Below are positions 35,553 to 44,470 of a stretch of DNA of 47,847 bases, piece by piece. The position numbers and the translations under genes were made by a program. The DNA lies in the NCBI GenBank assembly GCA_038317095.1, contig JBBQBB010000025.1, positions 1-47,847 on the forward strand, read 5' to 3'. Source of the DNA: JAGXTF01 sp038317095. GTDB lineage: Bacteria; Bacteroidota; Bacteroidia; NS11-12g; UBA955. Each line of letters starts with the position of its first letter. Position 1 is the first letter of the stretch. The notes beneath the pieces were generated by a model that saw nothing but the letters and a program-made list of their open reading frames with translations, searched no databases and had not been told where the DNA came from.

Positions 35553-37049
35553 TTAGCTTGCTTTTTTAGGCATACCAATGCTTTGAATCATTTTTCTTAA
35601 GTCATCCACGTTGCTAATTGGTTGGTTGTAATAATCCAGAATTAAATCGCGGTCAAAGCTTGTGCGCATATTTTGCTTTTGCATAAATAGGATGTTTTTT
35701 ACTTCCCGGTCAAACCGATTTGCATCGAGTAAACCAACATAATTTTTGTTTTTGCAAAATGAGATTAACATACATTGGTCGGTTTTCTCCACAGAAATAG
35801 TAGCATTTCCGCTGCCTGGCAAATATACTACCTCGTTGCGGTTAAGGAAAACCAAATAAACACCTTCGTTCAAGGAATCCTTTGTATTTAATTTGTATCT
35901 AAAATTTGAACTGCGACAATTTTTTTGACTTACCTGCCTGCCAGATCCAAACCAGCCTAAGTCGCGAATTTCGTAAGTCCTAGTATCTGGATAATCCATG
36001 AATCCCAAATTTATATTGTCACCAAGAGACGAATGGTATTGTGCAGTATCATTGCTTCTATCGTCTTTCTGCAAATCTCTATAGACCGGTTTTTTGAAAA
36101 TTCTCTTCAACCACGACCAAAATCCTTTTTTCTTAACCAACTCAGAACCTTGGTTTTGGCTAGAATGCGTTTTGTCATTTTGTTTCCCCTTAACGAAGGG
36201 TTTGTCTACAAATGCCATGTAATCCCAAGTTTGTGGTGATTGAATATATTGCAATCCAGAAAAAGAGTGAGATGGATTATTTACCCTAAAATTGAAAATC
36301 AAGCTAGTTCCTTTGGCGATTTTCAAACGTTTGTTATTTTGCATAGCTTCAACTTCAAAGCAACCATTGTTCTCCATCGGTGGGGTAAAATCTGCTTTCT
36401 TAAAGTGAAAGGGAATGCCGGAAAAAATCATGGAAGTTTGATCCGCCGATTTGCGGTAAAGCAATTGTAAAGGCCCCGTAACCAATTGTCCATCCGCATC
36501 TTCCCATGCATCGGCAGGATATTCAACCACGTTTCCATTGCCCAGTGGCAGGACCCCGGCTTTGTTTGGATTGAGGATGTAAAAAGTATCGAATTGGAGA
36601 GTGAACCAATTGAAGTTGACTGAAGCGGGCTTCTGCTTCGGAACGTATGCAATAATTGGTGGTACTTCGATGTTTTGTATTTTTATGGATGGCAAATCCT
36701 CATTTGCATTAGCAATGTCGTTTGTTCCATTCACTTTCATCATTTCTGTTTTATAGACAGTGACAGTGGGGCTAAAGATTTTTGAAGAATCCGAAACAAC
36801 TTTGGTATGAACTTCCAGAGGTTCAGAAATTTGCCTATTTTTTACTTTCGTTTTAAGGCTAGGGATTTCCCGATGCAGCAAAGCCCACGTGGATATTATT
36901 GCAATTGTAGCAATAACTGCACTGCCCCAAAAAATACTTTTGGAATACCACACTTTTTTGGCCTGCACAACACATAATAGCGAACCAAAATCTTTCGGTT
37001 TTGGAATATTTGGGTTTTGTTCATCCAATTTAAAATTGTACTGGCTCAT
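35553..37049 (-). CDS. Single-pass membrane protein paired with an ECF sigma factor
   Basis: This protein of 498 residues has one membrane helix at about 39-59 (SIFWGSAVIATIAIISTWAL), a short cytoplasmic N-terminus and a large periplasmic part. Residues about 165-270 resemble the repeated domain of Bacteroidota surface proteins with VEYPADAWEDADGQLVTGPL then SGIPFHF and MENNGCFEVEA. A basic GFWSWLKRIFKKP stretch sits in the middle. Its ATG overlaps the sigma gene stop (ATGA), so the two are co-translated. This layout fits an anti-sigma factor or sigma-linked sensor, but the cytoplasmic part has no zinc-binding anti-sigma motif that I recognise. The function is therefore open. Confidence 0.75.
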   Translation of the reverse strand: MSQYNFKLDEQNPNIPKPKDFGSLLCVVQAKKVWYSKSIFWGSAVIATIAIISTWALLHREIPSLKTKVKNRQISEPLEVHTKVVSDSSKIFSPTVTVYKTEMMKVNGTNDIANANEDLPSIKIQNIEVPPIIAYVPKQKPASVNFNWFTLQFDTFYILNPNKAGVLPLGNGNVVEYPADAWEDADGQLVTGPLQLLYRKSADQTSMIFSGIPFHFKKADFTPPMENNGCFEVEAMQNNKRLKIAKGTSLIFNFRVNNPSHSFSGLQYIQSPQTWDYMAFVDKPFVKGKQNDKTHSSQNQGSELVKKKGFWSWLKRIFKKPVYRDLQKDDRSNDTAQYHSSLGDNINLGFMDYPDTRTYEIRDLGWFGSGRQVSQKNCRSSNFRYKLNTKDSLNEGVYLVFLNRNEVVYLPGSGNATISVEKTDQCMLISFCKNKNYVGLLDANRFDREVKNILFMQKQNMRTSFDRDLILDYYNQPISNVDDLRKMIQSIGMPKKAS

Positions 37050-37630
37050 TTCATTTCCTCCTTTTTAAAATTCTCCCTAAGTTTTTGCATCAACCGGTGA
37101 ATTTTCACCCTGGCATTGGCTTCGGTGCAATCCAAAATTCCGCCTATTTCTGCAAAACTGCGTTTTTCAAAGTAACGCATTACGATGATTTCCATGTCTT
37201 CCGGTGCAACATGTTCCAGTGTTTTAAGTAAGATTTGTATATTGTCTTCGTTGGCATAATGTGATTCTATTTCTTGGGCTATTTCTATCAATCCTTCCGT
37301 GCGAACCCATACTTTCCTGTCCTTTTTTTGTTTGCGGTAATAGTTTCCAATTTCACTGCTGGCTATTCTGTATAACCAACTTCCAAAAGGAAATCCTTGA
37401 ATTTTAAACTTGCCAATGTTTAGCATGGCTTTTTCAAAAACCCGTGAAGTAATGTCCAAACAATTTTCAGCATCCTCTACGCGACGGTATATAAACTCAT
37501 AGATACTTCGGTAGTATTTGGTGTATAATGGCTCAAAATGCTTTAAATCCCTTTGGGCAGCATGTATCCACTGCACTTCCTGCTCTAGAATTACTTGCCG
37601 TGTGTCGGAGATTTCACCCCTTGCTTCCAT
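37046..37630 (-). CDS. RNA polymerase ECF-type sigma factor
   Basis: This is an alternative sigma factor of 194 residues. Region 2 runs from FEPLYTKYYRSIYEFIYRRV through LDITSRVFEKAMLNIGKFK and FPFGSWLYRIASSEIGNYYR. Region 4 has VAPEDMEIIVMRYFEKRSFA then EIGGILDCTEANARVKIHRL. A longer frame starts at a TTG (37651), but that codon lies inside the predicted -7 box, so the ATG at 37630 is chosen. The gene overlaps the next gene, a membrane protein, by four bases. Target genes cannot be told from the window. Confidence 0.9.
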   Translation of the reverse strand: MEARGEISDTRQVILEQEVQWIHAAQRDLKHFEPLYTKYYRSIYEFIYRRVEDAENCLDITSRVFEKAMLNIGKFKIQGFPFGSWLYRIASSEIGNYYRKQKKDRKVWVRTEGLIEIAQEIESHYANEDNIQILLKTLEHVAPEDMEIIVMRYFEKRSFAEIGGILDCTEANARVKIHRLMQKLRENFKKEEMK

Positions 37631-37648
37631 ATGGGTCAATAAAATAGC

Positions 37649-37656
37649 CAAAGATA
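37649..37656 (-). promoter_or_regulatory. -7 box of the ECF sigma gene
   Basis: TATCTTTG on the minus strand matches TAnnTTTG exactly and ends 18 bases before the ATG at 37630. No -33 element is clear. It rules against the upstream TTG start. Confidence 0.55.
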
Positions 37657-37986
37657 TTATGCATATAACGCAGAAAAAGAATTACGTAACCTAAAACGGC
37701 ATTTTTTTTTCAAAATAGGAGTTTTTGTCTCCATTGGCTCAAAATTAAGTGTTTAGGCTCGTTTTTAAAATGGCTGATTATAAAAAATGCCATTAGAATA
37801 ACCAGAACGCAAATTTTAGCGTCTTATATTCAGACAGTCTTGGTGCCTCATTTCCTGTTGGAACATTTTACAATGAGGATATGCAATTCGCTTGCGTCAA
37901 TATTTATATTGCCATTAATTATTTCATTTACTTCTGCAATTTGGTTCTCGGCTGTCTGAATCATATTTTAAAAGATCCTAGATGCA
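37657..37986. other. Intergenic region with a 10-bp inverted repeat
   Basis: No gene was identified. ATTCAGACAG (37828-37837) and CTGTCTGAAT (37952-37961) are perfect inverted copies 114 bases apart. On the minus strand the DNA between them has an open frame (ENQIAEVNEIINGNINIDAS) of about 35 codons without a start, which could be the end of a lost gene or chance. Confidence 0.3.
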
Positions 37987-38820
37987 TTAAAATGTTTCAC
38001 CGCAATATACATTCATCTTATTGGACTTTAAAAAGCCAACTAGTGTTACGCCAAATTCTTTGGCGGTTTCTACGGCCAAACTGCTAGGTGCGCCAATGGC
38101 ACAGACCATTTGAATGCCAGCCATGGAAGCCTTTTGCAACAATTCAAAACTGGCCCTACCACTTAACAATAAAATGTGTTGGTTTAACGGTATTTTATTT
38201 TCGGTGAGGAAATAACCTATCAATTTATCCAAAGCATTGTGTCGGCCAACGTCTTCTCTTAGGGCAATTAAATCGCCATCCTTGGTAAATAAAGCCGATG
38301 CGTGAATGCCACCTGTGGATTCAAAGTTTTGTTGTGCCAAGCGCAGCTTTTCTGGCAATGTATATAATATGTCTTTGTTAATTTTAATTGGAGATGTTTG
38401 CTTGGTAAAAGCATTGGTAGTTTTAATGGCATCGATGCTGGCTTTGCCGCAAACCCCACAGCTACTGGTGGTATAGAAATTTCGATCGAGTTTGGAAAGT
38501 TCAAAATTCAATTCGGGGTTTAATTCTACCAAAAATCGGTTGCTTTCTATACCGGGGAGGGTATCTGCGTGTTTCCAGCTTTGTACATCAGTTAAAGAAT
38601 GGATAATGCCTTCTGTAAATAAAAATCCCAAAGCCAATTCTGCATCATTGCCTGGAGTACGCATTGTTACAGATATCCGTTTGGTTTGTCGATTTTGAGA
38701 TTGACCGAAAGCAATGCTAATTTCCAGTGGTTCTTCAATTGCAAGTTGATCTTCCATATCAACCCATTTTCCATTCTCGGTGCGTTGAATATTTACATTT
38801 ACAATTCCTGGTGTTGCCAT
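37987..38820 (-). CDS. fdhD: FdhD, sulfurtransferase for formate dehydrogenase
   Basis: FdhD moves sulfur from cysteine desulfurase IscS to the molybdenum cofactor of formate dehydrogenase. The protein has 277 residues. Family blocks are MRTPGNDAELALGFLFTEGI, YTTSSCGVCGKASIDAI with the sulfur-carrying cysteines, FESTGGIHASALF, LREDVGRHNALDKLIG and LSGRASFELLQKASMAGIQM. A TTG nine bases upstream (38829) falls in the -7 box, so the ATG at 38820 is used. mobA lies further upstream on the same strand, but no molybdenum enzyme lies in the window. Confidence 0.93.
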   Translation of the reverse strand: MATPGIVNVNIQRTENGKWVDMEDQLAIEEPLEISIAFGQSQNRQTKRISVTMRTPGNDAELALGFLFTEGIIHSLTDVQSWKHADTLPGIESNRFLVELNPELNFELSKLDRNFYTTSSCGVCGKASIDAIKTTNAFTKQTSPIKINKDILYTLPEKLRLAQQNFESTGGIHASALFTKDGDLIALREDVGRHNALDKLIGYFLTENKIPLNQHILLLSGRASFELLQKASMAGIQMVCAIGAPSSLAVETAKEFGVTLVGFLKSNKMNVYCGETF

Positions 38821-38826
38821 GAAATT

Positions 38827-38834
38827 CAAATTTA
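38827..38834 (-). promoter_or_regulatory. -7 box directly upstream of fdhD
   Basis: TAAATTTG on the minus strand matches TAnnTTTG exactly and ends six bases before the ATG. Transcription would then begin at or next to the start codon, giving a leaderless message. Confidence 0.5.
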
Positions 38835-39211
38835 GGTAAAATTATTTAGATGCGTTTTATGAATTAATAGATTATTTAGACGCGGGTATTAAAGTTTGTT
38901 TTGGGTGTTCGTCATCATTTTTGCCAAAAAAGCAAAAATGCCGCCAAACACTTTGCATAATCCTATGGTTGGTTACAAATGTGTGACTCCTGCGCCGCTT
39001 TGCAGGAGTAGTGGATGCGTGTATTTTCTGTTTCATTTGACTGTAATTTTGGTTTGTATTTTTATCTGAATTTTATTCACCACGGATTCATGACTTATGT
39101 CGCTTTGTATAAGGATACAAAAGGGAGACCCATTTCGCCGGATATCAGAATCGAGTCCGGTGGAAACTGTGTAGGGCGAAAATTTTGAAATTGATTGGTT
39201 TTAGGGAACTG
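38835..39211. other. Intergenic region with a GC-rich hairpin
   Basis: No gene found. ACTCCTGC (38986-38993) and GCAGGAGT (39002-39009) form a perfect 8-bp stem around GCCGCTTT, without a U-tract on either strand. It may be a degraded repeat element or a processing site between mobA and fdhD. Confidence 0.4.
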
Positions 39212-39781
39212 TTATTTTATTGTACCTTTCATCCTTTGGTACAATTCAGGCGTATCAATACTTGTTAATTTTTCGGGAGAATTGGAAGCTATAAAATTGG
39301 CATCGTTTTGTGTTAAAAACACCCGTAAACTGCTATTTCCTGTCTGAAAAAAATGCAGTAGTTTCTCAAAACTTGCACATTCATAAATACCAATAAGGGG
39401 CTCTGGCATCTCATTTTCTGCATGATAAAATAGGGAAGCTACGGATTGTAATTTGCGGTTGGAAATCAAATATTCAATTTCATTTTTATCCAAAAAAGGA
39501 TAATCGCAACCCAAAACAAACCAAGGGCCTGAATGGTGGTTAAATGCCGATAAAATAGCACCAATGGGTCCATTTTTTGCAAATTTGGGTTCATCTACTA
39601 TGGTTTTTTCATGCTGAAAAAGGTGCTGATTTTCTGGTGAACAAGAAATATAGACAGATTGGCAAAAGGGTTCCAACAATTGTTTTGCATGCAAATAAAA
39701 AGTAGAATTTCCCAAGGGCAAAAAGGGCTTTTCGCGTCCCATTCTGCTGCTATTGCCACCCGCTAAAATCAAACCCTGCAT
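39212..39781 (-). CDS. mobA: MobA, molybdenum cofactor guanylyltransferase
   Basis: MobA joins GMP to molybdopterin to make the guanine-dinucleotide form of the cofactor used by enzymes such as formate dehydrogenase. The protein has 189 residues. The nucleotide-binding start is LILAGGNSSRMGREKPFLPL, followed by VDEPKFAKNGPIGAILSAF and the metal-binding Asp in LGCDYPFLD. Near the C-terminus ASNSPEKLTSIDTPELY is also typical. The presence of fdhD on the same strand supports a molybdenum enzyme elsewhere on the chromosome. An exact -7 box lies just upstream. Confidence 0.9.
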   Translation of the reverse strand: MQGLILAGGNSSRMGREKPFLPLGNSTFYLHAKQLLEPFCQSVYISCSPENQHLFQHEKTIVDEPKFAKNGPIGAILSAFNHHSGPWFVLGCDYPFLDKNEIEYLISNRKLQSVASLFYHAENEMPEPLIGIYECASFEKLLHFFQTGNSSLRVFLTQNDANFIASNSPEKLTSIDTPELYQRMKGTIK

Positions 39782-39788
39782 TGTTCAT

Positions 39789-39796
39789 CAAATGTA
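39789..39796 (-). promoter_or_regulatory. -7 box directly upstream of mobA
   Basis: TACATTTG on the minus strand matches TAnnTTTG and ends seven bases before the ATG, again predicting a very short or absent leader. Confidence 0.5.
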
Positions 39797-39800
39797 GCAT

Positions 39801-39835
39801 AAATAAACGGGACTCGATTGGAGCCCCGTTTATTT
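39801..39835 (-). terminator. Hairpin at the end of the RND operon
   Basis: AAATAAACGGG (39801-39811) and CCCGTTTATTT (39825-39835) form a perfect 11-bp stem; CTC and GAG inside the loop can add three pairs. It lies 18 bases after the stop of the RND pump gene and just before the mobA promoter. The T-rich part lies within the stem instead of after it, so the terminator function is likely but not certain. Confidence 0.5.
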
Positions 39836-39852
39836 AAAAAGAAAAATAAATT

Positions 39853-42800
39853 CTAAAAATCTAGATGTTCCATCGCACCTTCTTTCACTTTGGCATCAGG
39901 ATCATATTTGCGACCAAACCAGCCATAAACGCGAACCTTTATTTTTTCATTCAACAAATACATGGCTGGCACAAGCACAAGGGTTAAGAAAGTTGCAAAA
40001 CCGAGTCCATATATCATGGTCCAACTTAAAGGGCCCCAGAAAGCAACACTGTCTCCACCAAAATATATGTGTGGGTTAAATTCGGTAAACATGGTCACAA
40101 AATCAATATTTAAACCTATGGCTAGTGGCACAAGGCCAAGTATGGCGGCCATTGCTGTTAACAATACTGGTGTCATGCGCGTTCTGCCAGCTACAATAAT
40201 GGCATCTCTAAGTGGCAGACCTTCTTCTCTTAACAGGTCTGTAAATTCTACCAGTAGAATACCGTTTCTTACTACAATTCCTGCCAATGCGACTATGCCA
40301 ATACCAGTCATTACCACCGAGAAGTCCATATCAAAAATGGCGAATCCAAGCAACACACCAATGACTGAAAAGAATATTTCTGTAAGAATGATGATGGGTT
40401 TAGAAATGGAATTGAATTGAATTACCAAAATTAAGATAATAAGTCCAATAGAGGCCAGCATGGCATTGCCAAGAAACGCACCCGTTTCTTTTTGTTGCTC
40501 CTGTTCGCCTGTCATTTCAATTACCACATCACTTGGTACTTGGGGTTTGAATTCTTCAATGGCCGCTTGCACGTTTGCCACCACTTCATTAGGCGCAAAA
40601 CCAGGAAGTGCGTTGCTTGCAAGGGTTATTACACGCTTTTGGTTTAATCGGGTAATTCCGCCATAACTGTTGGTGTATTCAACGCTGGCCACTGCACTTA
40701 AAGGCACTTGCCTCATCATACCCATCAAAATCATGTCACGGTAGGTAATGTTCATATTCAAAAGCGCGTCCAAATCATTGGAAGCTTCTTTGTTTAATCG
40801 AACCATGATTGGATATTCGTCGTTATCGTCTCTGAATTTGCTGGCTTCTGCGCCATATATACTGTTTCGCAAGGCCATGCCTATTTGGGCAGTACTTATG
40901 CCTTGCCTGTTTGCCCTTTCACGGTCGATTTTAATAAATACTTCGGGCTTGCTGCTTACAAAATCGCTTTTCAATTCTTCTACGCCTGGAATTTTTTTCT
41001 CATCTAAAAATTGTTTCAATTTAGAACCAGTAGATACCAATGTATTAAATTCATCTCCACGAATCTCTACATTTACAACTTTACCTACGGGTGGTCCATT
41101 GCGTTCGGCTTCCACAACAATTTCGACACCAGCAATGCCTTTCACAGTTTTGCGAATACTATCGAGAATTACTTGTGTGCTTTTGCCTTTTCTTTTGCCG
41201 AATTCTACGTATGCCACTGTGATTTTGCCTTTGTTGCTTGCCGTGCTTCTATCACCGCTATTCGGGTCGGTAGCACCTACAGCCACATTGGAAATTACAC
41301 TTTCAACCACTGGGTTTTTTTCGCCAAGGACTTGAAATACTTTTTTCTCTGCAATACGGGTAATGCTATCCGTATACTTAGCATTTGTACCCACAGGCAG
41401 GGTTAGGTAAACATAGGTGAAATTAGGATCCGCTTGGGGGAAAAATACTACACCAGGTTTTCTAATGCCAGTGATAACAAATGAGGCTATAAACAATACA
41501 AACGTACCTACCAAAAACCAGATGGGTCGGCTGCCTTGTAAAACCCAAATTACCATTTTCTTGTAAGCGTTTTGGAATTTTGGCCATCCAACTTTTTGAA
41601 ATTTGTATATAACACGGATTAACCAAAAATTATACAACGCGTACAAACCAAATAGGAAGAGAATAAAATTCCCCATGCCAAAATTACCAGGAAGGTAGAA
41701 TAACAGGGCCAATACTACGAAAACCGCAGCTGTTATTTTAAATTGTTTGGTAATTTTCTTTCTTTCACCTTCATTCTCCTCTGGTTTCATAAAATCTACC
41801 GCAAAAACAGGGTTCATAATATATGCAACTACCAAGGAGGCAAGAAGTGTTATTATTAAAGTGATTGGCAAAAAGAACATAAACTTACCTACAATACCTT
41901 GCCAAAAAGTAAGTGGAACAAAGGGTGCTAAAGTGGTTAAAGTTCCTGATAAAACAGGTAAAAATATTTCGCCTGCCGCTTTTTTTGCTGCTTCTACTAT
42001 GGGTACTTTTCCATTTTTAAAAATTCTATGTGTGTTTTCTATAACCACTATGGCATCATCCACCACAATCCCCAATGCCAATAGGAAAGAAAACAGTACA
42101 ATCATATTTAAACTAAAACCAATGACTGGGAATACCAAAAACGCAATAAAGCAAGAAAGTGGAACAGATAAGGCCACAAAAATGGCGTTCGATGCGCCCA
42201 TAAAAAACATAAGAATGAAGGTAACCAATACAAATCCTATGATAATAGTATTCATCAAATCGTGCAATGTCACACGGGTTTGTGTGCTTTGATCGCCAGT
42301 CAATACTACTTTTAGTTCCTTGGGATATGCTTTGGTATCTTCGAGGTCTTTAATGATTGCACGGCATTTGTCACTAGCCTCAATGAGGTTTTCACCGGCT
42401 CTTTTTACTATATTTAAAGTAATTACATTTTTACCCTCTAAACGTGCATAGCTCTCTTTTTCTTTAAATCCATCGGTAACTTTTGCTACATCCCGCAGAT
42501 ATAATACAGCACCGCCGCTGCTTCGGATAACAATGTTTTCTAAATCTTCCTTATTTTTAAATTCCCCACTCACACTTAGAGATCGCTTCATTTTTCCCAC
42601 ATCTACATTGCCTCCTGAAATTCGCATATTTTCATACTGAATGGAACGTGTAACGTCGTCAAAAGTAAGACTAGCCGCATTCATAGCTTGTAAATCTAAA
42701 TCTACCTGAATTTCGCGATCCAAGGCACCCACAATATCTACACGCGTAATTTCCTTTAAACTTTCAATTTTGTCTTTGGCAAGTTCAGCAAAACGTTTTA

Positions 42801-43272
42801 GAGATGGGAAATCATAATCTCCACTAATATTGATAAATAAAATGGGTATATCACTGAAGTTTACTTCCATCACAGTCGGATCAGTTTTAAGGTCTGTAGG
42901 TAAGTCTGCTTTGGCTTTGTCTACTTCATCTTTCACTTTCCTTTTCGCATCATCAACTTTTACAGAAGTATTAAATTCAACAGTAATGATACTGAAATCC
43001 TGGATAGATTGGCTCTTTAGTTTTTTAACACCGGAGATAGATTTTATTTTTTTCTCAATGGGTTTGGTAATTAAATTTTCTATGTCTTTGGGCGAAGATC
43101 CTGGATAAATGGTCTGTACATAAATGGTTGGAATTACAATATCTGGAAAACGTTCTTTTGGAAGTCTAACGTAAGACATAATACCCGCCAAAGTGATAAA
43201 AAATATGAGAATATAGATACTCGTTTTATTATCTATACTCCAACTTGTGGGTTTGAATTCTTTGAAATTCAT
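39853..43272 (-). CDS. RND efflux pump permease (AcrB/HAE1-like)
   Basis: This inner-membrane proton-driven drug or metabolite exporter has 1139 residues. It begins with a short cytoplasmic part and a first helix (SIYILIFFITLAGIMSYVRL), then the porter domain with GSSPKDIENLITKPIE. Transmembrane helix 4 carries the proton-relay pair in GIVVDDAIVVIEN. The second half has GEQEQQKETGAFLGNAMLA and a GIVALAGIVVRNGILLVEF helix. It is about 80-100 residues longer than AcrB. The extra length lies between helices 6 and 7 and includes two additional hydrophobic segments (FKITAAVFVVLALLFYLPGN and FILFLFGLYALYNFWLIRVI). The gene is last of a TetR-TolC-MFP-RND operon, 27 bases after the adaptor. The substrate is not predictable. 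Confidence 0.93.
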   Translation of the reverse strand: MNFKEFKPTSWSIDNKTSIYILIFFITLAGIMSYVRLPKERFPDIVIPTIYVQTIYPGSSPKDIENLITKPIEKKIKSISGVKKLKSQSIQDFSIITVEFNTSVKVDDAKRKVKDEVDKAKADLPTDLKTDPTVMEVNFSDIPILFINISGDYDFPSLKRFAELAKDKIESLKEITRVDIVGALDREIQVDLDLQAMNAASLTFDDVTRSIQYENMRISGGNVDVGKMKRSLSVSGEFKNKEDLENIVIRSSGGAVLYLRDVAKVTDGFKEKESYARLEGKNVITLNIVKRAGENLIEASDKCRAIIKDLEDTKAYPKELKVVLTGDQSTQTRVTLHDLMNTIIIGFVLVTFILMFFMGASNAIFVALSVPLSCFIAFLVFPVIGFSLNMIVLFSFLLALGIVVDDAIVVIENTHRIFKNGKVPIVEAAKKAAGEIFLPVLSGTLTTLAPFVPLTFWQGIVGKFMFFLPITLIITLLASLVVAYIMNPVFAVDFMKPEENEGERKKITKQFKITAAVFVVLALLFYLPGNFGMGNFILFLFGLYALYNFWLIRVIYKFQKVGWPKFQNAYKKMVIWVLQGSRPIWFLVGTFVLFIASFVITGIRKPGVVFFPQADPNFTYVYLTLPVGTNAKYTDSITRIAEKKVFQVLGEKNPVVESVISNVAVGATDPNSGDRSTASNKGKITVAYVEFGKRKGKSTQVILDSIRKTVKGIAGVEIVVEAERNGPPVGKVVNVEIRGDEFNTLVSTGSKLKQFLDEKKIPGVEELKSDFVSSKPEVFIKIDRERANRQGISTAQIGMALRNSIYGAEASKFRDDNDEYPIMVRLNKEASNDLDALLNMNITYRDMILMGMMRQVPLSAVASVEYTNSYGGITRLNQKRVITLASNALPGFAPNEVVANVQAAIEEFKPQVPSDVVIEMTGEQEQQKETGAFLGNAMLASIGLIILILVIQFNSISKPIIILTEIFFSVIGVLLGFAIFDMDFSVVMTGIGIVALAGIVVRNGILLVEFTDLLREEGLPLRDAIIVAGRTRMTPVLLTAMAAILGLVPLAIGLNIDFVTMFTEFNPHIYFGGDSVAFWGPLSWTMIYGLGFATFLTLVLVPAMYLLNEKIKVRVYGWFGRKYDPDAKVKEGAMEHLDF

Positions 43273-43299
43273 TTTAATTTTATTTAACTGCGGTTAATA

Positions 43300-44445
43300 T
43301 TATTTTTTTACTTCAGGTGCACTAACAATTGTTACACTTTGGCCATCATTGAGTTCCTGAAAACCAGTAACAATGATTTGGTCACCTGCTTCTAAACCTT
43401 CCAATATTTCAATACGGTCTGCACCTGTATGCCCTGTTTTTACATTTTTACGTTTTATGGTGGTTTTGCCATTTTCAGTTATCGCCAAACTTACGAATTG
43501 TTGTTCGTCTGATGATTGTATGCAATTTGTAGGCACAGAAATGGCTTTTTTATTGGAATAATCGACAATTTTAAGCTTTGCCAACATATTGGGTTTTACA
43601 TCTGCTGTGCTGGGTATAGAAATTTCAATGCGGAAGGTACGGTTGATAGGATCAATAATTCTTGAGGCAAATGTTACCGTAGACTCAATTTTTTTATCAA
43701 TATCGGTAAATTCAATAACAACCGCATCGCCTTGGTTTATTTTATTAGAGTAAGATTCAGCTACATCCGCTATCACTTTTAAGTTGGCTAAATTTACTAC
43801 TTTAAACAAAGCATAACCGGGTGCTGCAATTTGACCCACCTTGGTTTCTACACTTTCAATGGTTCCATTGATGGGTGATTTTATAATGTACATTGCAATT
43901 TGCGCATCCAAAGTTGCTAGATTTTTTTCCATGGCTTCCTTTTGATTTTTTACAGTCAAAAACTGAATTTCCGTTCCTATACCTTGATCCCAAAGGCGCT
44001 TTTGCTTGTCATACAAAGTTTGTATAAAACCAATTTGCTGTTCTATTTGAGCCCTACTTTGTTTTAATGCCGTATTGTCTAAATAGGCCAAAGCTTGACC
44101 TGCAGAAACCGATTGTCCGGGCTTTACTAAGATGCTGGTAACCACCGCTGGTGCTTGCGCCGTGGCCATGGTGCTCTGGTCTGCATCTGCTCTGCCAGTA
44201 ATGGTTAAGTAGCTGGAAAAATTGCCTATGACTACAGACTCTGTTTCAACCAATTTGCCTTCTTCTTTTTTGTTCTCTAATTTGGCAATTTCAGTTTCAA
44301 GTTTAAGTGCTTTACCCTGGAGTGCAGCAATTTCAGTTTTTAATTGTTCAAGATCTGCTTTTTTTGTTTGCAAATCTGTTTTTTTACCACCGCAGGATGC
44401 CAATACTAGGATCACTGCGATTGAAAGTATATAAAGGTTTTTCAT
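43300..44445 (-). CDS. Efflux adaptor lipoprotein (RND/HlyD-type periplasmic subunit)
   Basis: This membrane fusion protein of 381 residues links the RND pump to the outer-membrane channel. The signal peptide ends in a lipobox, VLASC, so the protein is lipid-anchored. A coiled coil follows directly (LQTKKADLEQLKTEIAALQG). The lipoyl-type half motifs are VTSILVKPGQSVSAGQALAY and IKSPINGTIESVETKVGQIA, flanking a helical hairpin. The last part is the beta-barrel and membrane-proximal domain, ending with LEGLEAGDQIIVTGFQEL. The unusual early coiled coil before the first lipoyl half is seen in other Bacteroidota adaptors. Gaps to the neighbours are 25 and 27 bases. Confidence 0.92.
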   Translation of the reverse strand: MKNLYILSIAVILVLASCGGKKTDLQTKKADLEQLKTEIAALQGKALKLETEIAKLENKKEEGKLVETESVVIGNFSSYLTITGRADADQSTMATAQAPAVVTSILVKPGQSVSAGQALAYLDNTALKQSRAQIEQQIGFIQTLYDKQKRLWDQGIGTEIQFLTVKNQKEAMEKNLATLDAQIAMYIIKSPINGTIESVETKVGQIAAPGYALFKVVNLANLKVIADVAESYSNKINQGDAVVIEFTDIDKKIESTVTFASRIIDPINRTFRIEISIPSTADVKPNMLAKLKIVDYSNKKAISVPTNCIQSSDEQQFVSLAITENGKTTIKRKNVKTGHTGADRIEILEGLEAGDQIIVTGFQELNDGQSVTIVSAPEVKK

Positions 44446-44470
44446 TTTTCTTATTTTTATTTTAGGTGGA

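Noticed and set aside
37828..37961. Inverted repeat ATTCAGACAG as a possible miniature transposon
   Set aside because: The arms are only 10 bp, the flanks do not extend the match and no target-site duplication is seen; chance is likely in a window of this size.
40748..41335. Plus-strand frame of 195 codons inside the RND pump gene
   Set aside because: It is antisense to conserved pump residues, without a promoter or a recognisable domain.
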